Source: Sandaracinus amylolyticus
Lineage (GTDB): Bacteria > Myxococcota_A > Polyangia > Polyangiales > Sandaracinaceae
Direction of reading: 5' to 3'
Length of the DNA: 64,000 bases
Assembly: GCF_000737325.1 (NCBI RefSeq)
Contig: NZ_CP011125.1
Span: 4,402,001-4,466,000, forward strand
Numbering within the stretch: position 1 is the first letter of the stretch; every line of letters begins with the position of its first letter. Of the stretch, positions 30,783-39,486 are shown piece after piece. A program made the translations under genes and the position numbers. The notes under the pieces were generated by a model. The model ran no database searches. It saw only the letters and a list, made by a program, of their open reading frames with translations, and was not told the origin of the DNA.

Positions 30783-32171
30783 TCAGCCCTCCTTCGCCTG
30801 CGCGACGAGCGCTTCGACCTCGCGCTGGATCCGATCGAGCCGCTCGGGCGTGCTCGCCTCGAAGCGCAGCACGAGCACCGGCTGCGTGTTCGACGCGCGC
30901 ACGAGGCCCCACGCGCCTTCGCCGAAGAGGATGCGCGCGCCGTCGACGTCGATGACGTCGTGGGTCTTGCGATAGTGATCGCGCACGCGCTCGACGATCC
31001 CGAACTTGCGATCGTCCGGGCAGTCGACGCGGATCTCCGGGGTCGCGAACGTCTTCGGCACGTCGTGCAGCAGCTCGTGCAGCGGGCGATCGCTGCGCGC
31101 CACGATCTCGAGCAGGCGCAGTGCCGCGTAGATCGCGTCGTCGTAGCCGAAGTAGCGATCGGCGAAGAACACGTGCCCGCTCATCTCGCCGGCGAGCAGC
31201 GCGTGCTCCTCCTTCATCTTCTTCTTGATGAGCGAGTGCCCGGTCTTCCAGAGGATGGGCCGGCCGCCGTGCTTCGCGACGTCGTCGTAGAGCGTCTGCG
31301 AGCACTTCACCTCGCCGAGGATCGCCGCGCCGGGCCGCCGCGCGAGCACGTCGCGCGCGAACACGATCATCAGCTTGTCGCCCCAGAGCGTGTCGCCGCG
31401 CGCGTCGATCACGCCGATGCGATCCGCGTCGCCGTCGAACGCGATGCCCAGCTCGAGCCCCAGCTCGCGCACGGTCGCGACGAGCATCTCGAGGTTTTCG
31501 GGCAGCGACGGATCCGGGTGGTGCTCGGGGAACGCGCCGTCGGGATCGCAGAGCAGCGCGATCGGCTCGAGCCCCGCCGCGCGCATCGCCGCGACCGCAG
31601 CGGGCCCACCCGCGCCGTTGCCCGCGTCGATCGCGAAGCGCAGATCGGTGCGCGCCATCTTCACGTTGCCGCGCACGAACCCCTCGTACGCCGGCAGGAT
31701 GTCGAGCTCGGTGCGCGTGCCGGGGGCGCCGATCGCGCGCTCGCCGATGATCGCGAAGTCGTCCTGCTCGATGATGCGCCGCAGCTCGAGGATCTCCTCG
31801 CCGGAGAGTGTCCCCTTGCCGCTCATGATCTTGAAGCCGTTGTCCTCGGGCGGGTTGTGGCTGCCCGTGATCTGCACGCCGCCGTCGAGCCCGAGGTGGA
31901 ACACGCTGAAGTAGAGCAGCGGCGTCGGGACCATGCCGACGTCGGTGATCTGCGCGCCGGTCTCGAGGATCCCGCGCACCAGCGCGGCGTGCAGGCGCGG
32001 CGAGCTCAGCCGACAGTCGCGACCGACCGCGACGCGACGCTGTCCGCGACGCGCCCAGAACGTGCCGAGCGCACGCCCGAGCGAGAGCGCGAAGTCGTCG
32101 GTGAGATCGCGATCGGCGACACCACGCACGTCGTACTCGCGGAACACGAACGGATTCGGGATCGAGGCCAT
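30783..32171 (-). CDS. Phosphomannomutase/phosphoglucomutase
   Basis: This 462-residue member of the alpha-D-phosphohexomutase family interconverts mannose-6-P and mannose-1-P (and probably glucose phosphates). It shows the phosphoserine loop TGSHNPPEDNG near residue 100, the metal-binding DGDADRIG near 245, the sugar-specificity loop GEMSGHVFF near 330 and the phosphate-binding C-terminal loop with RASNTQP. It lies between a GDP-mannose pyrophosphorylase-type gene upstream and the O-methyltransferase downstream. This supports a role in making mannose-1-P for GDP-mannose used in polysaccharide or LPS synthesis. Confidence 0.93.
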   Translation of the reverse strand: MASIPNPFVFREYDVRGVADRDLTDDFALSLGRALGTFWARRGQRRVAVGRDCRLSSPRLHAALVRGILETGAQITDVGMVPTPLLYFSVFHLGLDGGVQITGSHNPPEDNGFKIMSGKGTLSGEEILELRRIIEQDDFAIIGERAIGAPGTRTELDILPAYEGFVRGNVKMARTDLRFAIDAGNGAGGPAAVAAMRAAGLEPIALLCDPDGAFPEHHPDPSLPENLEMLVATVRELGLELGIAFDGDADRIGVIDARGDTLWGDKLMIVFARDVLARRPGAAILGEVKCSQTLYDDVAKHGGRPILWKTGHSLIKKKMKEEHALLAGEMSGHVFFADRYFGYDDAIYAALRLLEIVARSDRPLHELLHDVPKTFATPEIRVDCPDDRKFGIVERVRDHYRKTHDVIDVDGARILFGEGAWGLVRASNTQPVLVLRFEASTPERLDRIQREVEALVAQAKEG

Positions 32172-32214
32172 CAGCGTCTCCCACGGGCTCGCGATCGGCG
32201 ATCGCGGCGTCGAA

Positions 32215-33309
32215 TCAGAGCTTGTCTTCGCGCTTGCGCGCCTTCAGCGCGTCCACGACCGCGCGCACGTCCTGGGCGCGATCGCGCGGGACCACGAGCA
32301 GCGCGTCCTCGGTGTCGACCACGACGAGATCGCGCACGCCGATCAGCGCGACGACCTTGCCCTGCGGCGCGCGCACGTACGAGCCCGCCGCGTCGACGAG
32401 CACCACGTCGTCGCTCGATCCGCCGGGCGCGACCGCGTTGTTCTGCGCGCCCTTCGACGCGAGCTCCCACGCCGTCAGCCAGCTGCCGACGTCGGACCAT
32501 CCGAAGTCGCCGGGCACGACCACGACGCGATCCTCTTTCTCCATCACGCCGTGATCGATCGAGATCGAGGGCAGCGTCGCGTACTCGGCGCGCACGACGT
32601 CCTGCTCGCGCCCTTGCTTCGCCGCGTCGTCGAAGCGATCGAGCGCCGCGCCGAGCCCCGGCAGGTGGATGCGGATCGCGTCGAGCACCGAGCTCGCGCG
32701 AAAGAAGAACATCCCGCTGTTCCAGAGGAACGAGCCCGACGTGAGGAACTGCTCCGCGCGCGCGCGGTTCGGCTTCTCGACGAAGCGACGCGCGCGGTAC
32801 ACGCCGGGCCCGAGCTCTTCGCCGACCTCGAGGTAGCCGTAGCCGGTCTCGGGGCGCGTGGGCTTGATGCCGAGCGTGACCAGCTCGCCGTGCTCGGCCG
32901 CGCCGAGCGCGCGCTCGAGGATCGTGAGGAAGCCCGGCTCGTCGCCGATGTGATGATCGGCCGCGAGCACCGCGACGATGCCGTCCGCATCGCGACGCTT
33001 CACGTGCGCAGCGGCCCAGCCCACGCACGGCGCGGTGTTGCGACCGACCGGCTCCGCGAGGACGTTCTCCGCGGGCACGTTCGGCAGCGCCGCGCGCGTC
33101 GCCTCCGCGAGGTGCTCCGCCGTCACGACCACCACGCGCTCCGGCGGGATGATCGGCGCGATCCGGCGCACCGTCTCCGCGAGCAGCGACGCGTCGCTCC
33201 CGGCCAGTGGAAGGAGCTGCTTCGGGTGCGCCTTGCGCGAGAGCGGCCAGAACCGCGTCCCCGAGCCGCCCGCCATGATCACGGCCCACGCGTGCTGCTT
33301 CGTCGTCAT
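32215..33309 (-). CDS. manC: Mannose-1-phosphate guanylyltransferase
   Basis: This enzyme condenses GTP and mannose-1-P to GDP-mannose. The 364-residue protein has the pyrophosphorylase signature AVIMAGGSGTRFWPLSRKAHPKQ (first 20 residues shown in part), VLAADHHI, the active-site FVEKPNRA, and FLWNSGMFFF. It has no C-terminal isomerase domain, so it is a monofunctional form, and phosphomannose isomerase is not nearby. ATG at 33309 is preferred over the longer frame because the signature follows within 12 residues. It is followed on the same strand by the phosphomannomutase gene. Confidence 0.93.
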   Translation of the reverse strand: MTTKQHAWAVIMAGGSGTRFWPLSRKAHPKQLLPLAGSDASLLAETVRRIAPIIPPERVVVVTAEHLAEATRAALPNVPAENVLAEPVGRNTAPCVGWAAAHVKRRDADGIVAVLAADHHIGDEPGFLTILERALGAAEHGELVTLGIKPTRPETGYGYLEVGEELGPGVYRARRFVEKPNRARAEQFLTSGSFLWNSGMFFFRASSVLDAIRIHLPGLGAALDRFDDAAKQGREQDVVRAEYATLPSISIDHGVMEKEDRVVVVPGDFGWSDVGSWLTAWELASKGAQNNAVAPGGSSDDVVLVDAAGSYVRAPQGKVVALIGVRDLVVVDTEDALLVVPRDRAQDVRAVVDALKARKREDKL

Positions 33310-33377
33310 CGGAGCCGGCGGAAAATAGGCTCTTGCCGCGATCGAGGCAAACGTCACTCAGACGCGAGCGACGGAGC

Positions 33378-34355
33378 TCACTGGACGCTGGCCGTGATCG
33401 ACATCGCGGTCTGCCACGCGACCACGCGGCTCGCGCGCGGCGGCGTGAGCGCGCCCGACAGCGAGCGCGCGACGCACGGCTCGAATCCGTCCTCGGCGAC
33501 CGTCGTCTTCTCCACGGTGATCGTCGGCTCGTAGCTGTCGTACGTGCCCATGTCGTGGAGGCGCGTCGCGTAGCGAACGATCAGCGACGCCGACGCGCTG
33601 CGCTCGTGGCGCAGCTCCCAGTCCTGGATGAAGCACTCCGCGATCGCGCGGCGCGCCGCTTCGCCCGCGAGCTGCTCGCGCACCTGCGCGACGCCGGGGT
33701 CCTCGCTCTCCGGGAGCTCGACGTCGATCGCGAGCGCGTCGACCGTCGGGCGGCTCGGCTCCTGGGTGAAGAAGCGCTCGGCGGGCTCGGTGCGATCGAA
33801 GAGCGCGGTGTCGAGCCCCTCGAAGCGAAGGCGCGCGACGGCGCGGCGCACTTCTTCGCGCTCGGGCGAGCCGGGGAGCGACGCACGGAAGCAAGCATCC
33901 GCGCGTCGCGCGCCGCGCTCGCGACCCTCCGCGTCCGACGCGGTGCGCAGCACGAGCGACGCCGAGCCGCAGAGGATGTCGGGCGGCACCGGCGCGTGCG
34001 CAGTGTCGTAGTGCTCGATCGCCTGATCGAACGTGCGGATCGCGCCCTCCCAGTCGCCTGCCTCGACCTGCGCGCGCGCGGCGGTCGCGAGGATCTCGCC
34101 CGCGACGCTCGTGTCGCGATAGCGGCACACGCGATCGACGCAGATCTGATCGCTGGGGCAGTCCTCGCGGCCCATGCAGCTCGTGCCCGCGGGCGGCCTC
34201 GCGCTGCCGCGTGCGCCGCCGGGAGGACGTGCGCCGGGGCGCGTCGCATCGCCGGGCGCGGCGGGAGGCTGATCGAGCAGAGAGCCGCGCCGGTTGCATC
34301 CCGCGAGCGACAAGAGCGCCGCGAGCACCAGCGGCAAGGAGCGGAGCATCGACAT
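33378..34355 (-). CDS. Lipoprotein with Cys-rich segment
   Basis: A 325-residue lipoprotein with a lipobox LSLAGCNRR at about residues 16-23. A Pro/Gly-rich linker precedes a small disulfide-type module (SCMGREDCPSDQICVDRVCRY), a pattern that recurs in myxobacterial surface proteins. The rest has TPR-like helices (AAARAQVEAGDWEGAIRTF) and a C-terminal beta region. It is the last gene of a five-gene minus-strand operon of envelope proteins and starts two bases after the DUF3570 gene. Function is unknown. Confidence 0.78.
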   Translation of the reverse strand: MSMLRSLPLVLAALLSLAGCNRRGSLLDQPPAAPGDATRPGARPPGGARGSARPPAGTSCMGREDCPSDQICVDRVCRYRDTSVAGEILATAARAQVEAGDWEGAIRTFDQAIEHYDTAHAPVPPDILCGSASLVLRTASDAEGRERGARRADACFRASLPGSPEREEVRRAVARLRFEGLDTALFDRTEPAERFFTQEPSRPTVDALAIDVELPESEDPGVAQVREQLAGEAARRAIAECFIQDWELRHERSASASLIVRYATRLHDMGTYDSYEPTITVEKTTVAEDGFEPCVARSLSGALTPPRASRVVAWQTAMSITASVQ

Positions 34356-34357
34356 GA

Positions 34358-35566
34358 TCAGAACGCAGCCTCCAGCGAGAGCGTCACGATGAGCCCGTCG
34401 ACGTTGGGCACGGCGACGCGACCATAGTGGAAGCTCGGGAAATCGTGGTGCAGCCAGTCGCCCTTGAGCAGCAGATCGAAGGAGCGCAGGAATCCGAGCG
34501 CGGCGCCCTCGGCACCGGACGAGATCGTGTACGCGATCTGGGCGCCGACGAGCGTGCTCCACATCGGTGAGAGCTCGCGATCGCCGGTGAAGTACTGACC
34601 GCGCGGCGCGAGCGCGTAGTCGTCGCTGTAGAACGCGGCGCCGGTCTGGTTGTAGTAGCGGCCGCGCACGCGGATGCGCAGCGAGCCCTCGATCACCTGC
34701 TCGTACGCGAGCTCCGCGGTGATGCTCGTGACGTCCCAGGTGTCGCGATAGCCGCGCACGTTCGCCTGGAGCGCGCCCGAGAGCGGCTGGAGCCACAACC
34801 GCGCGCCGAGCGCGGCCGCGTAGCGCGCGCGGAAGTCGGGGTGGTGCTCCTGGGCCGCGGTGCGGCCGAGCCACACCGCGCGATACGGGTTGCTCTGGAA
34901 GCCGTCGACGAGCTGCGCGGTGATCGTGAGCTGCGTCGTGAAGATCGGCGCCCACGCCTGGGTCCACGAGCCCTGGAACGTCTGGAGCTCGACCGGCCGC
35001 TCGGTGAGATCCTCGCTGTCGCCGAAGCATCCTTCGGAGCTCGCGAGGCGACGTCGATCGACCGGCTCCTGGTTGCGCGGCTGGAACACGTCGCAGACCT
35101 CGTCCCAGCCGCGCGCATAGGAGAGATCGAACGCGGCCGTGCGCTCGAACGCCTCGGCGCGCGCGCCGAGCGTCATCGCGTGGCTGCGGTAGTCGTTCTC
35201 GAACCCGTACGCGTAGCCGGCGCGGATCGAGCCGTAGTCGCTGCGCACCTCCGCGCCGCCCGAGATCACGTTGCGGAAGTCGAAGAGCTGCGTCGCGGTC
35301 GAGATCACGTCGACCTCGGCGGACGGTGCGTCGACGACCGCGACGCTCGCGCCGCTCACGATGTCGGCCTCCCAGCCCGCGCGGATCGTGAGCTCTTCGA
35401 TGGGATCGACGGACGCGCGCACGCCGGGCGTGACGACCGTCATGTTCAATGGACCGCCGCCCTCGTGGTAGAGCGTGCCCGCGACGCCGATCTCGCCGCT
35501 CTGCGCCGACGCGACGCTCGCGATCACCAGGACGAGCGAGCACGCGATCGCGAGCGCACGCGCCAT
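34358..35566 (-). CDS. DUF3570 outer-membrane beta-barrel protein
   Basis: A signal peptide (LAIACSLVLVIASVASAQ) is followed by about 380 residues of alternating beta strands ending in LSLEAAF, typical of an outer-membrane barrel. It fits the DUF3570 family, which is consistently encoded beside DUF4266 lipoproteins and often near ApbE-type flavinyl transferases; no ApbE gene is visible here. ATG at 35566 is chosen from the signal peptide, and its last base overlaps the stop of the DUF4266 gene. The longer upstream frame is shadow. Confidence 0.85.
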   Translation of the reverse strand: MARALAIACSLVLVIASVASAQSGEIGVAGTLYHEGGGPLNMTVVTPGVRASVDPIEELTIRAGWEADIVSGASVAVVDAPSAEVDVISTATQLFDFRNVISGGAEVRSDYGSIRAGYAYGFENDYRSHAMTLGARAEAFERTAAFDLSYARGWDEVCDVFQPRNQEPVDRRRLASSEGCFGDSEDLTERPVELQTFQGSWTQAWAPIFTTQLTITAQLVDGFQSNPYRAVWLGRTAAQEHHPDFRARYAAALGARLWLQPLSGALQANVRGYRDTWDVTSITAELAYEQVIEGSLRIRVRGRYYNQTGAAFYSDDYALAPRGQYFTGDRELSPMWSTLVGAQIAYTISSGAEGAALGFLRSFDLLLKGDWLHHDFPSFHYGRVAVPNVDGLIVTLSLEAAF

Positions 35567-35802
35567 CAGTTGCACCCGCAGCCGCCGCCGGTGACGCCGG
35601 CTGCGCCGTAGCTGCCCTCGCGGTTCGAGAGCACGTGCGCCTCGTGCGCGCCGGCTTCGCCTTCGGAGCCGAACGTCATCGCGGGATCGGCCAGGAACTC
35701 GCGCTCCTCGGGCCGCACCGTCACGCACCCGGCGATCGTGCTCGCGAGCACGACGACCAGCACGAGCCACGCGCGCTCAGAAGAAGACCGTGAAGCCTGC
35801 AC
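35566..35802 (-). CDS. DUF4266 small lipoprotein
   Basis: This is a 78-residue lipoprotein: a hydrophobic signal (LVLVVVLASTIAGC) with its lipobox Cys near 26, then RPEEREFLADPAMTF and a tail GGGCGCN. The EREFLADPxM motif and GGGCGCN ending are the hallmarks of DUF4266, the usual neighbour of DUF3570. It begins at GTG 35802, overlapping the previous gene by 26 bases. The terminal CGC could bind metal or a cofactor, but this is unproven. Confidence 0.83.
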   Translation of the reverse strand: MQASRSSSERAWLVLVVVLASTIAGCVTVRPEEREFLADPAMTFGSEGEAGAHEAHVLSNREGSYGAAGVTGGGCGCN

Positions 35803-36580
35803 TGAGCTCCTCCTGCGCGACGTAGCGGTTCTCGTCGTAGATCGCCCACGCGCGCGCCTCGAGGCGCAGCGTGATGCGATAGCGGAACGCGATGCGGAGG
35901 CCGCCGCCCGCGTAGAGCGCGCCGGTCACGCCCGACTGCAACAAGAACGAGTCGGCGTTGGGATCGCTGACCACGAACCCACCGCCCGCGCCGAGGAAAG
36001 GCACGACCGGCGAGTCGGGGAACACGTTCACGAGCCCGCCGAGCGTGCCGATCATCAGCCGCCCGCCTTCGCCGACCGCGGCCGCGAGCGTCGCCTCGAT
36101 GCCGATCTCGGGCGCGAAGTAGATCGTCGGGCGGATCGTCATGAACCCGTTCGGGTCGTTCACGCCGAGCACGCCGAAGCCGAAGTGCAGCTCGCCGGTC
36201 GCCTGGAGCAGCGGCGCGGGCGCGAACACCTCGGGAAGGAAGCGTCCCTGCGACGCTTCGTCCGCGGAGAGCTCGTGCGTGTACACCGCGTCGCCGGAGA
36301 TCCACGCGTGGGTCGCGTCGGGCAGCTCGACGCGGAACCAGTAGCCGCGCGTGCCGCGCTCGACGATCGGGAACACGTCGCCGCGACGCGCGCTGCGCAC
36401 GCCGCGGAACGCGGCGCCGGGCCCGCTGCGCATCACGGTGCGATCGACGATCACGCGCGCGAACACGCCGACGGGCGCGTCCTCTTCGGCGCTCGTGCTC
36501 TCCGCGCTCGGCGCTGGATCCTGCGCGTGCGCGATCGATGGAGCCGCGAGCGCGATCATCAGCGCGAGCAGCGCGCGCAT
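35777..36580 (-). CDS. SH3b-domain outer-membrane protein
   Basis: This 267-residue protein has a signal peptide (LLALMIALAAPSIAHAQ) and a bacterial SH3-like domain at about 35-105 (VDRTVMRSGPGAAFRGV, GDVFPIVERGTRGYWFRVEL). A beta-barrel-like domain rich in Gly and aromatic strands follows to the end (AGFTVFF), similar to small outer-membrane porin-like barrels. It sits in the DUF3570/DUF4266 operon. Binding to peptidoglycan through SH3b while anchored in the outer membrane is a reasonable inference. The ATG at 36580 overlaps the stop of the upstream gene. Confidence 0.8.
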   Translation of the reverse strand: MRALLALMIALAAPSIAHAQDPAPSAESTSAEEDAPVGVFARVIVDRTVMRSGPGAAFRGVRSARRGDVFPIVERGTRGYWFRVELPDATHAWISGDAVYTHELSADEASQGRFLPEVFAPAPLLQATGELHFGFGVLGVNDPNGFMTIRPTIYFAPEIGIEATLAAAVGEGGRLMIGTLGGLVNVFPDSPVVPFLGAGGGFVVSDPNADSFLLQSGVTGALYAGGGLRIAFRYRITLRLEARAWAIYDENRYVAQEELSAGFTVFF

Positions 36581-37038
36581 CAGAGCCCACCTCGCGCGAT
36601 CCACGTCGCGATCAGATCCGCCTCGGGCGAGGTCTCCGGGAAGATCACGCGCGGGTGCGAGTCGAGCCCCGTCGGACGTCGATAGAACGGGCTCGAGAGC
36701 GGATCGCTCTGCACCGTGAACTGCACCGCCTGGAAGTTCTCGACGTACTCCGGCGGCACCGTGCCCTCGACGCGATCCTCCGCGCACGTCGGCGGCGCGA
36801 TGCCGGTCGTGTCGACCAGGCGCAGCGCCGATCGCGCGGTGTGGCACATGCCCATCTCGCCCGCGCCACCGCCCGCGCAGCCCTGCGGCTCGATCACCTC
36901 GGGCTGGATGCGGCAGTAGAAGAAGTCCTCGTCGAGCATCAGGTCGGGCGGGACGATGTTGTCGCCGAGATCGACCGTGCCGCATCCGACGCATCCGAAG
37001 AGCGCGACGAGCGCGGCGGCACGAGCGCGGAGCGACAC
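36580..37038 (-). CDS. Lipoprotein, cytochrome-like C-terminal motif
   Basis: This 152-residue lipoprotein is the first gene of the envelope operon, starting with GTG at 37038. The lipobox is GCVGCG near residue 19. The body has several Cys (FYCRIQPE, QGCAGG, GMCHTA, PPTCAED) but no CxxCH haem motif. The ending (SHPRVIFPE...ADLIATWIARGG) resembles the tail of cytochrome-c-like proteins in planctomycetes and myxobacteria. Either a haemless relative or another metal- or disulfide-containing protein is possible. Confidence 0.72.
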   Translation of the reverse strand: MSLRARAAALVALFGCVGCGTVDLGDNIVPPDLMLDEDFFYCRIQPEVIEPQGCAGGGAGEMGMCHTARSALRLVDTTGIAPPTCAEDRVEGTVPPEYVENFQAVQFTVQSDPLSSPFYRRPTGLDSHPRVIFPETSPEADLIATWIARGGL

Positions 37039-37207
37039 GAACGGGAGACTGCCAAAGCCCGCTGCGCGCGGTCAACGACGGCTTCTCGACGCCTGCTCGC
37101 ATGGCTTCGTCGCAGGAAGTAGGATGCTTGGCGATGTGTCGATCGCGACTCGCTCGCGCGACACGCCCAGGGGATCACGTTCGGGAGCACACGGGAGGGG
37201 AAAGCCC

Positions 37208-37798
37208 ATGATGCGACGACGTTGGATGGTGGGAGCGATCGGGGGCGCGCTCGCGCTCGGTGCGTGTGGTGGCGGGACCAGCGCGAGCAGCACGACGGCG
37301 CAGACGATGCCCGTCGAAGAGCGCGCGCCCGCTGCGCCGGTGCATCGCGGACCGGTGAGCGCGCGCGGCGAGCGCGAGGTGAGCGCGACCGTGGGATCGT
37401 CGGGCGGCACGCTCGAGCTCGCGAACGGCGCGCGCCTGGAGATCCCGGCGGGCGCGCTGTCGAGCGACGTCGAGATCCACTTTCACGTCGCGCCCGACGC
37501 GCGCGAGGCGTGGGACGACGAGACCAAGCGCCCGCTCGGCCCCGTGCTCGAGATCTCGCCGGCGCTGCGCGCAGCGAGCGGTCAGTTCCGCGTCTCCGCG
37601 CCCGCGATCGCGCTGCCCCCGGGGTTCCAGCCCGCGGATCTCGCGCTCGGTCACGAGGAAGAGGTCGGGGACACGCACCTCGGTGGCGCGACGCAGACGC
37701 GCTGGCAGATGTGGCCCGCGCGCGTCGACGGCAGCCGCTTCGTCGCGGAGCTCCCGGCGCTCGGCGGGCACCGCGTGCAATTCGGCGTGTCGCGATGA
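37208..37798 (+). CDS. ZU5-like domain lipoprotein
   Basis: This 196-residue lipoprotein (lipobox LALGACGGG near residue 18) carries a segment GTLELANGARLEIPAGALS followed by VEIHFHVA. This is the pattern of ZU5-type domains, beta folds found in surface and self-processing proteins. The rest is beta-rich and ends GGHRVQFGVSR. GGGAGGGG-type purines precede the ATG pair at 37208/37211. Its stop overlaps the dipeptidase start as ATGA. Function is unknown. Confidence 0.78.
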   Translation: MMRRRWMVGAIGGALALGACGGGTSASSTTAQTMPVEERAPAAPVHRGPVSARGEREVSATVGSSGGTLELANGARLEIPAGALSSDVEIHFHVAPDAREAWDDETKRPLGPVLEISPALRAASGQFRVSAPAIALPPGFQPADLALGHEEEVGDTHLGGATQTRWQMWPARVDGSRFVAELPALGGHRVQFGVSR

Positions 37799-38868
37799 GC
37801 GCGGTGGTGGCGCGCGCGAGCGGTCGCGATGCGAGCGACGTGGCGCGCGCCGCGGGGGTTCCGCGCGAAGCGGTCGAGCTCGCGTGGTCGTGCGAGGTGA
37901 TCGATCTGCACCTCGAGTCGTTCATCCCGCCGCGCCTCTGGGGCTACGACCTGCTCGCGCGCAATCGGCTCGGGCCGCTCGGCGGGCGCTTCTTCGGGCA
38001 CCTCGACGTGCCGCGCGCGCTCGAGGGCGGGCTCACCGGCGCGATGTGGTCGATCGCGACGAACATCGCGCGCGGCGCGGGAGCGCGTCCCGCGCTGCTC
38101 GAGGCGAACCTGGCCGCGCTGCAGAGCACGCTCGAGCGCAGCGGATCGATCGCGGTGGTGCGCACGCCGAGCGAGTACCGCGCGGCGCGCGCGCACGGGA
38201 AGCACGCGGCGCTGCTCGCGGTGCAGGGCGGCAATGCGCTCGAGGGCGCCGAGGATCGCGTCGGCGCGATCGCGGGCGGCGCCATCACCCGCGTGACGCT
38301 CGTGCACCTCTCGAACTCGATCTACGGCGACACGTCGAGCCCGCTGCGCCTGCGCGGCGATCGCGGCCTGACCGACGCGGGCCGCGAGATGGTGAAGCGC
38401 CTGAACGACGCGCGTGTGCTCGTCGATCTCGCGCACGTCAGCCCGAAGGGCTTCTGGGACGCGGTCGAGGTCCACGATCGCGCGCAGCCGCTGATCGTCA
38501 CGCACACCGGCGCGAGCGCCGTGCACGCGATGTGGCGCAACGTCGACGACGATCAGATCCGCGCGGTCGCCGACACCGGCGGCGTCGTCGCGGTCATCTT
38601 CCACCACGCGTTCCTCGGTCGCGGCGTGCGCGACGGGCGCCGCGTGATCGATCACCTCGAGGCCGTGATCCGGGCCGGCGGAGAAGAAGCGGCCGCGCTC
38701 GGCAGCGACTACGACGGCGCGATCATCCCGCCGCCCGATCTCCGCGACGGGGCGCACGCGTACTACCGCCTCGTCGCGTACATGCTCGAGCGCGGCTGGA
38801 CGCAGGACCGCATCCGCCGCGTGCTCGGCGAGAACTTCCTCCGAAGCTGGTCGCGCCTGCGCGCATGA
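37795..38868 (+). CDS. M19 membrane dipeptidase-family protein, variant site
   Basis: This 357-residue protein aligns with renal/membrane dipeptidases (peptidase M19), dizinc TIM-barrel enzymes that hydrolyse dipeptides. Conserved parts include VDLAHVSPKGF, VTHTGASAVHAMWRNVDDDQIRA and GSDYDGAI, which supply two His and an Asp. Two ligands differ: the usual DGHND is DLHLE, and the bridging Glu of the EGG motif is Gln in AVQGGNAL. If true, metal binding is altered and activity may be changed or lost. There is no signal peptide. It is cotranscribed with the ZU5-like lipoprotein. Confidence 0.88.
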   Translation: MSAVVARASGRDASDVARAAGVPREAVELAWSCEVIDLHLESFIPPRLWGYDLLARNRLGPLGGRFFGHLDVPRALEGGLTGAMWSIATNIARGAGARPALLEANLAALQSTLERSGSIAVVRTPSEYRAARAHGKHAALLAVQGGNALEGAEDRVGAIAGGAITRVTLVHLSNSIYGDTSSPLRLRGDRGLTDAGREMVKRLNDARVLVDLAHVSPKGFWDAVEVHDRAQPLIVTHTGASAVHAMWRNVDDDQIRAVADTGGVVAVIFHHAFLGRGVRDGRRVIDHLEAVIRAGGEEAAALGSDYDGAIIPPPDLRDGAHAYYRLVAYMLERGWTQDRIRRVLGENFLRSWSRLRA

Positions 38869-38879
38869 CGCCGAATCGG

Positions 38880-38915
38880 TGCGCTCCGCCGCGAGTGATC
38901 GCGGCGTGGGGCGCA
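38880..38915 (+). terminator. Stem-loop after dipeptidase gene
   Basis: CGCCGCG (38887-38893) pairs with CGCGGCG (38900-38906) around a 6-base loop, and TGCGC/GCGCA extends the stem below an internal loop. It begins 11 bases after the dipeptidase stop. There is no T-run, so Rho-independent termination is uncertain. The remainder of the gap 38869-39016 shows no gene. Confidence 0.4.
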
Positions 38916-39016
38916 TCGTCCCGATCGGCTCCGGGCGCCTGCACGGAATCGCTCGGGTTTTCGTCGGTTTTCCGGCATGCGCCGTGCTCTGTCGAAGGGC
39001 ACGAGGAGGACGAGCG

Positions 39017-39325
39017 ATGGCGAACAACCAGACCAACCGCGGCGAGGGTTCCGCCAAGGAGCTCGGCGGCAAGATCAAGAAGAACGTCGGCGCGCTGACC
39101 GGCAACGAGCGGATGGAAGCCGAGGGCCACGCCAAGGAGCTCGAGGGCAAGACGCAGAAGGAGGCCGCCAAGGCCGCCGAGCGCACCAAGGGCAAGGGCG
39201 AAGAGCTGATCGGCAAGGCCAAGAACCGCATCGGCCAGGTGATCGACGACGAGCAGATGGCCGCCGAGGGCAAGGCGAAGGAGCTCAAGGGCAACGCTCG
39301 CCAGAACATGAACAAGCCGAGCTGA
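39017..39325 (+). CDS. CsbD family stress protein
   Basis: This 102-residue, highly charged, Lys/Glu/Gly-rich protein has two CsbD-type repeats (GSAKELGGKIKKNVGALTGN and GKGEELIGKAKNRIGQVIDD), each followed by an AEGxAKELxG segment. CsbD proteins are small helical or disordered cytoplasmic proteins that accumulate under general or envelope stress; biochemical function is unknown. It stands alone with an AGGAGGA-type ribosome binding site and a strong terminator downstream, so it is probably a monocistronic, abundantly expressed gene. Confidence 0.9.
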   Translation: MANNQTNRGEGSAKELGGKIKKNVGALTGNERMEAEGHAKELEGKTQKEAAKAAERTKGKGEELIGKAKNRIGQVIDDEQMAAEGKAKELKGNARQNMNKPS

Positions 39326-39375
39326 CGTCAGTCGGCTCGGGCGGCCGTGGCGACACCGGCCGCGTTCCCACGTGC

Positions 39376-39428
39376 GCCACCACGCGATCGTTCAGGCTGC
39401 GATCGCGTGCGTGGCGTTCGTCTTTTCC
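39376..39428 (+). terminator. Rho-independent terminator after CsbD gene
   Basis: GCCAC-CACGCGATCG (39376-39390) pairs with CGATCGCGTG-GTGGC (39400-39415, one bulged C at 39410), a 15-bp stem around a 9-base loop. It is followed by GTTCGTCTTTTCC. The stem and T-rich tail make this the best intrinsic terminator in the window. Confidence 0.7.
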
Positions 39429-39486
39429 GTCGTTGGTCCGAGGGGCGGGCTTCCTCGGCTCGCGCGCGCCTGCTAGGACGAACGAC

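Noticed and set aside
30115-33309. Secondary-metabolite cluster suggested by the O-methyltransferase
   Set aside because: Neighbours are GDP-mannose precursor genes and no PKS, NRPS or other core biosynthetic gene is nearby.
36580-37038. Cytochrome c
   Set aside because: The tail resembles cytochrome-like proteins but there is no CxxCH haem-binding motif.
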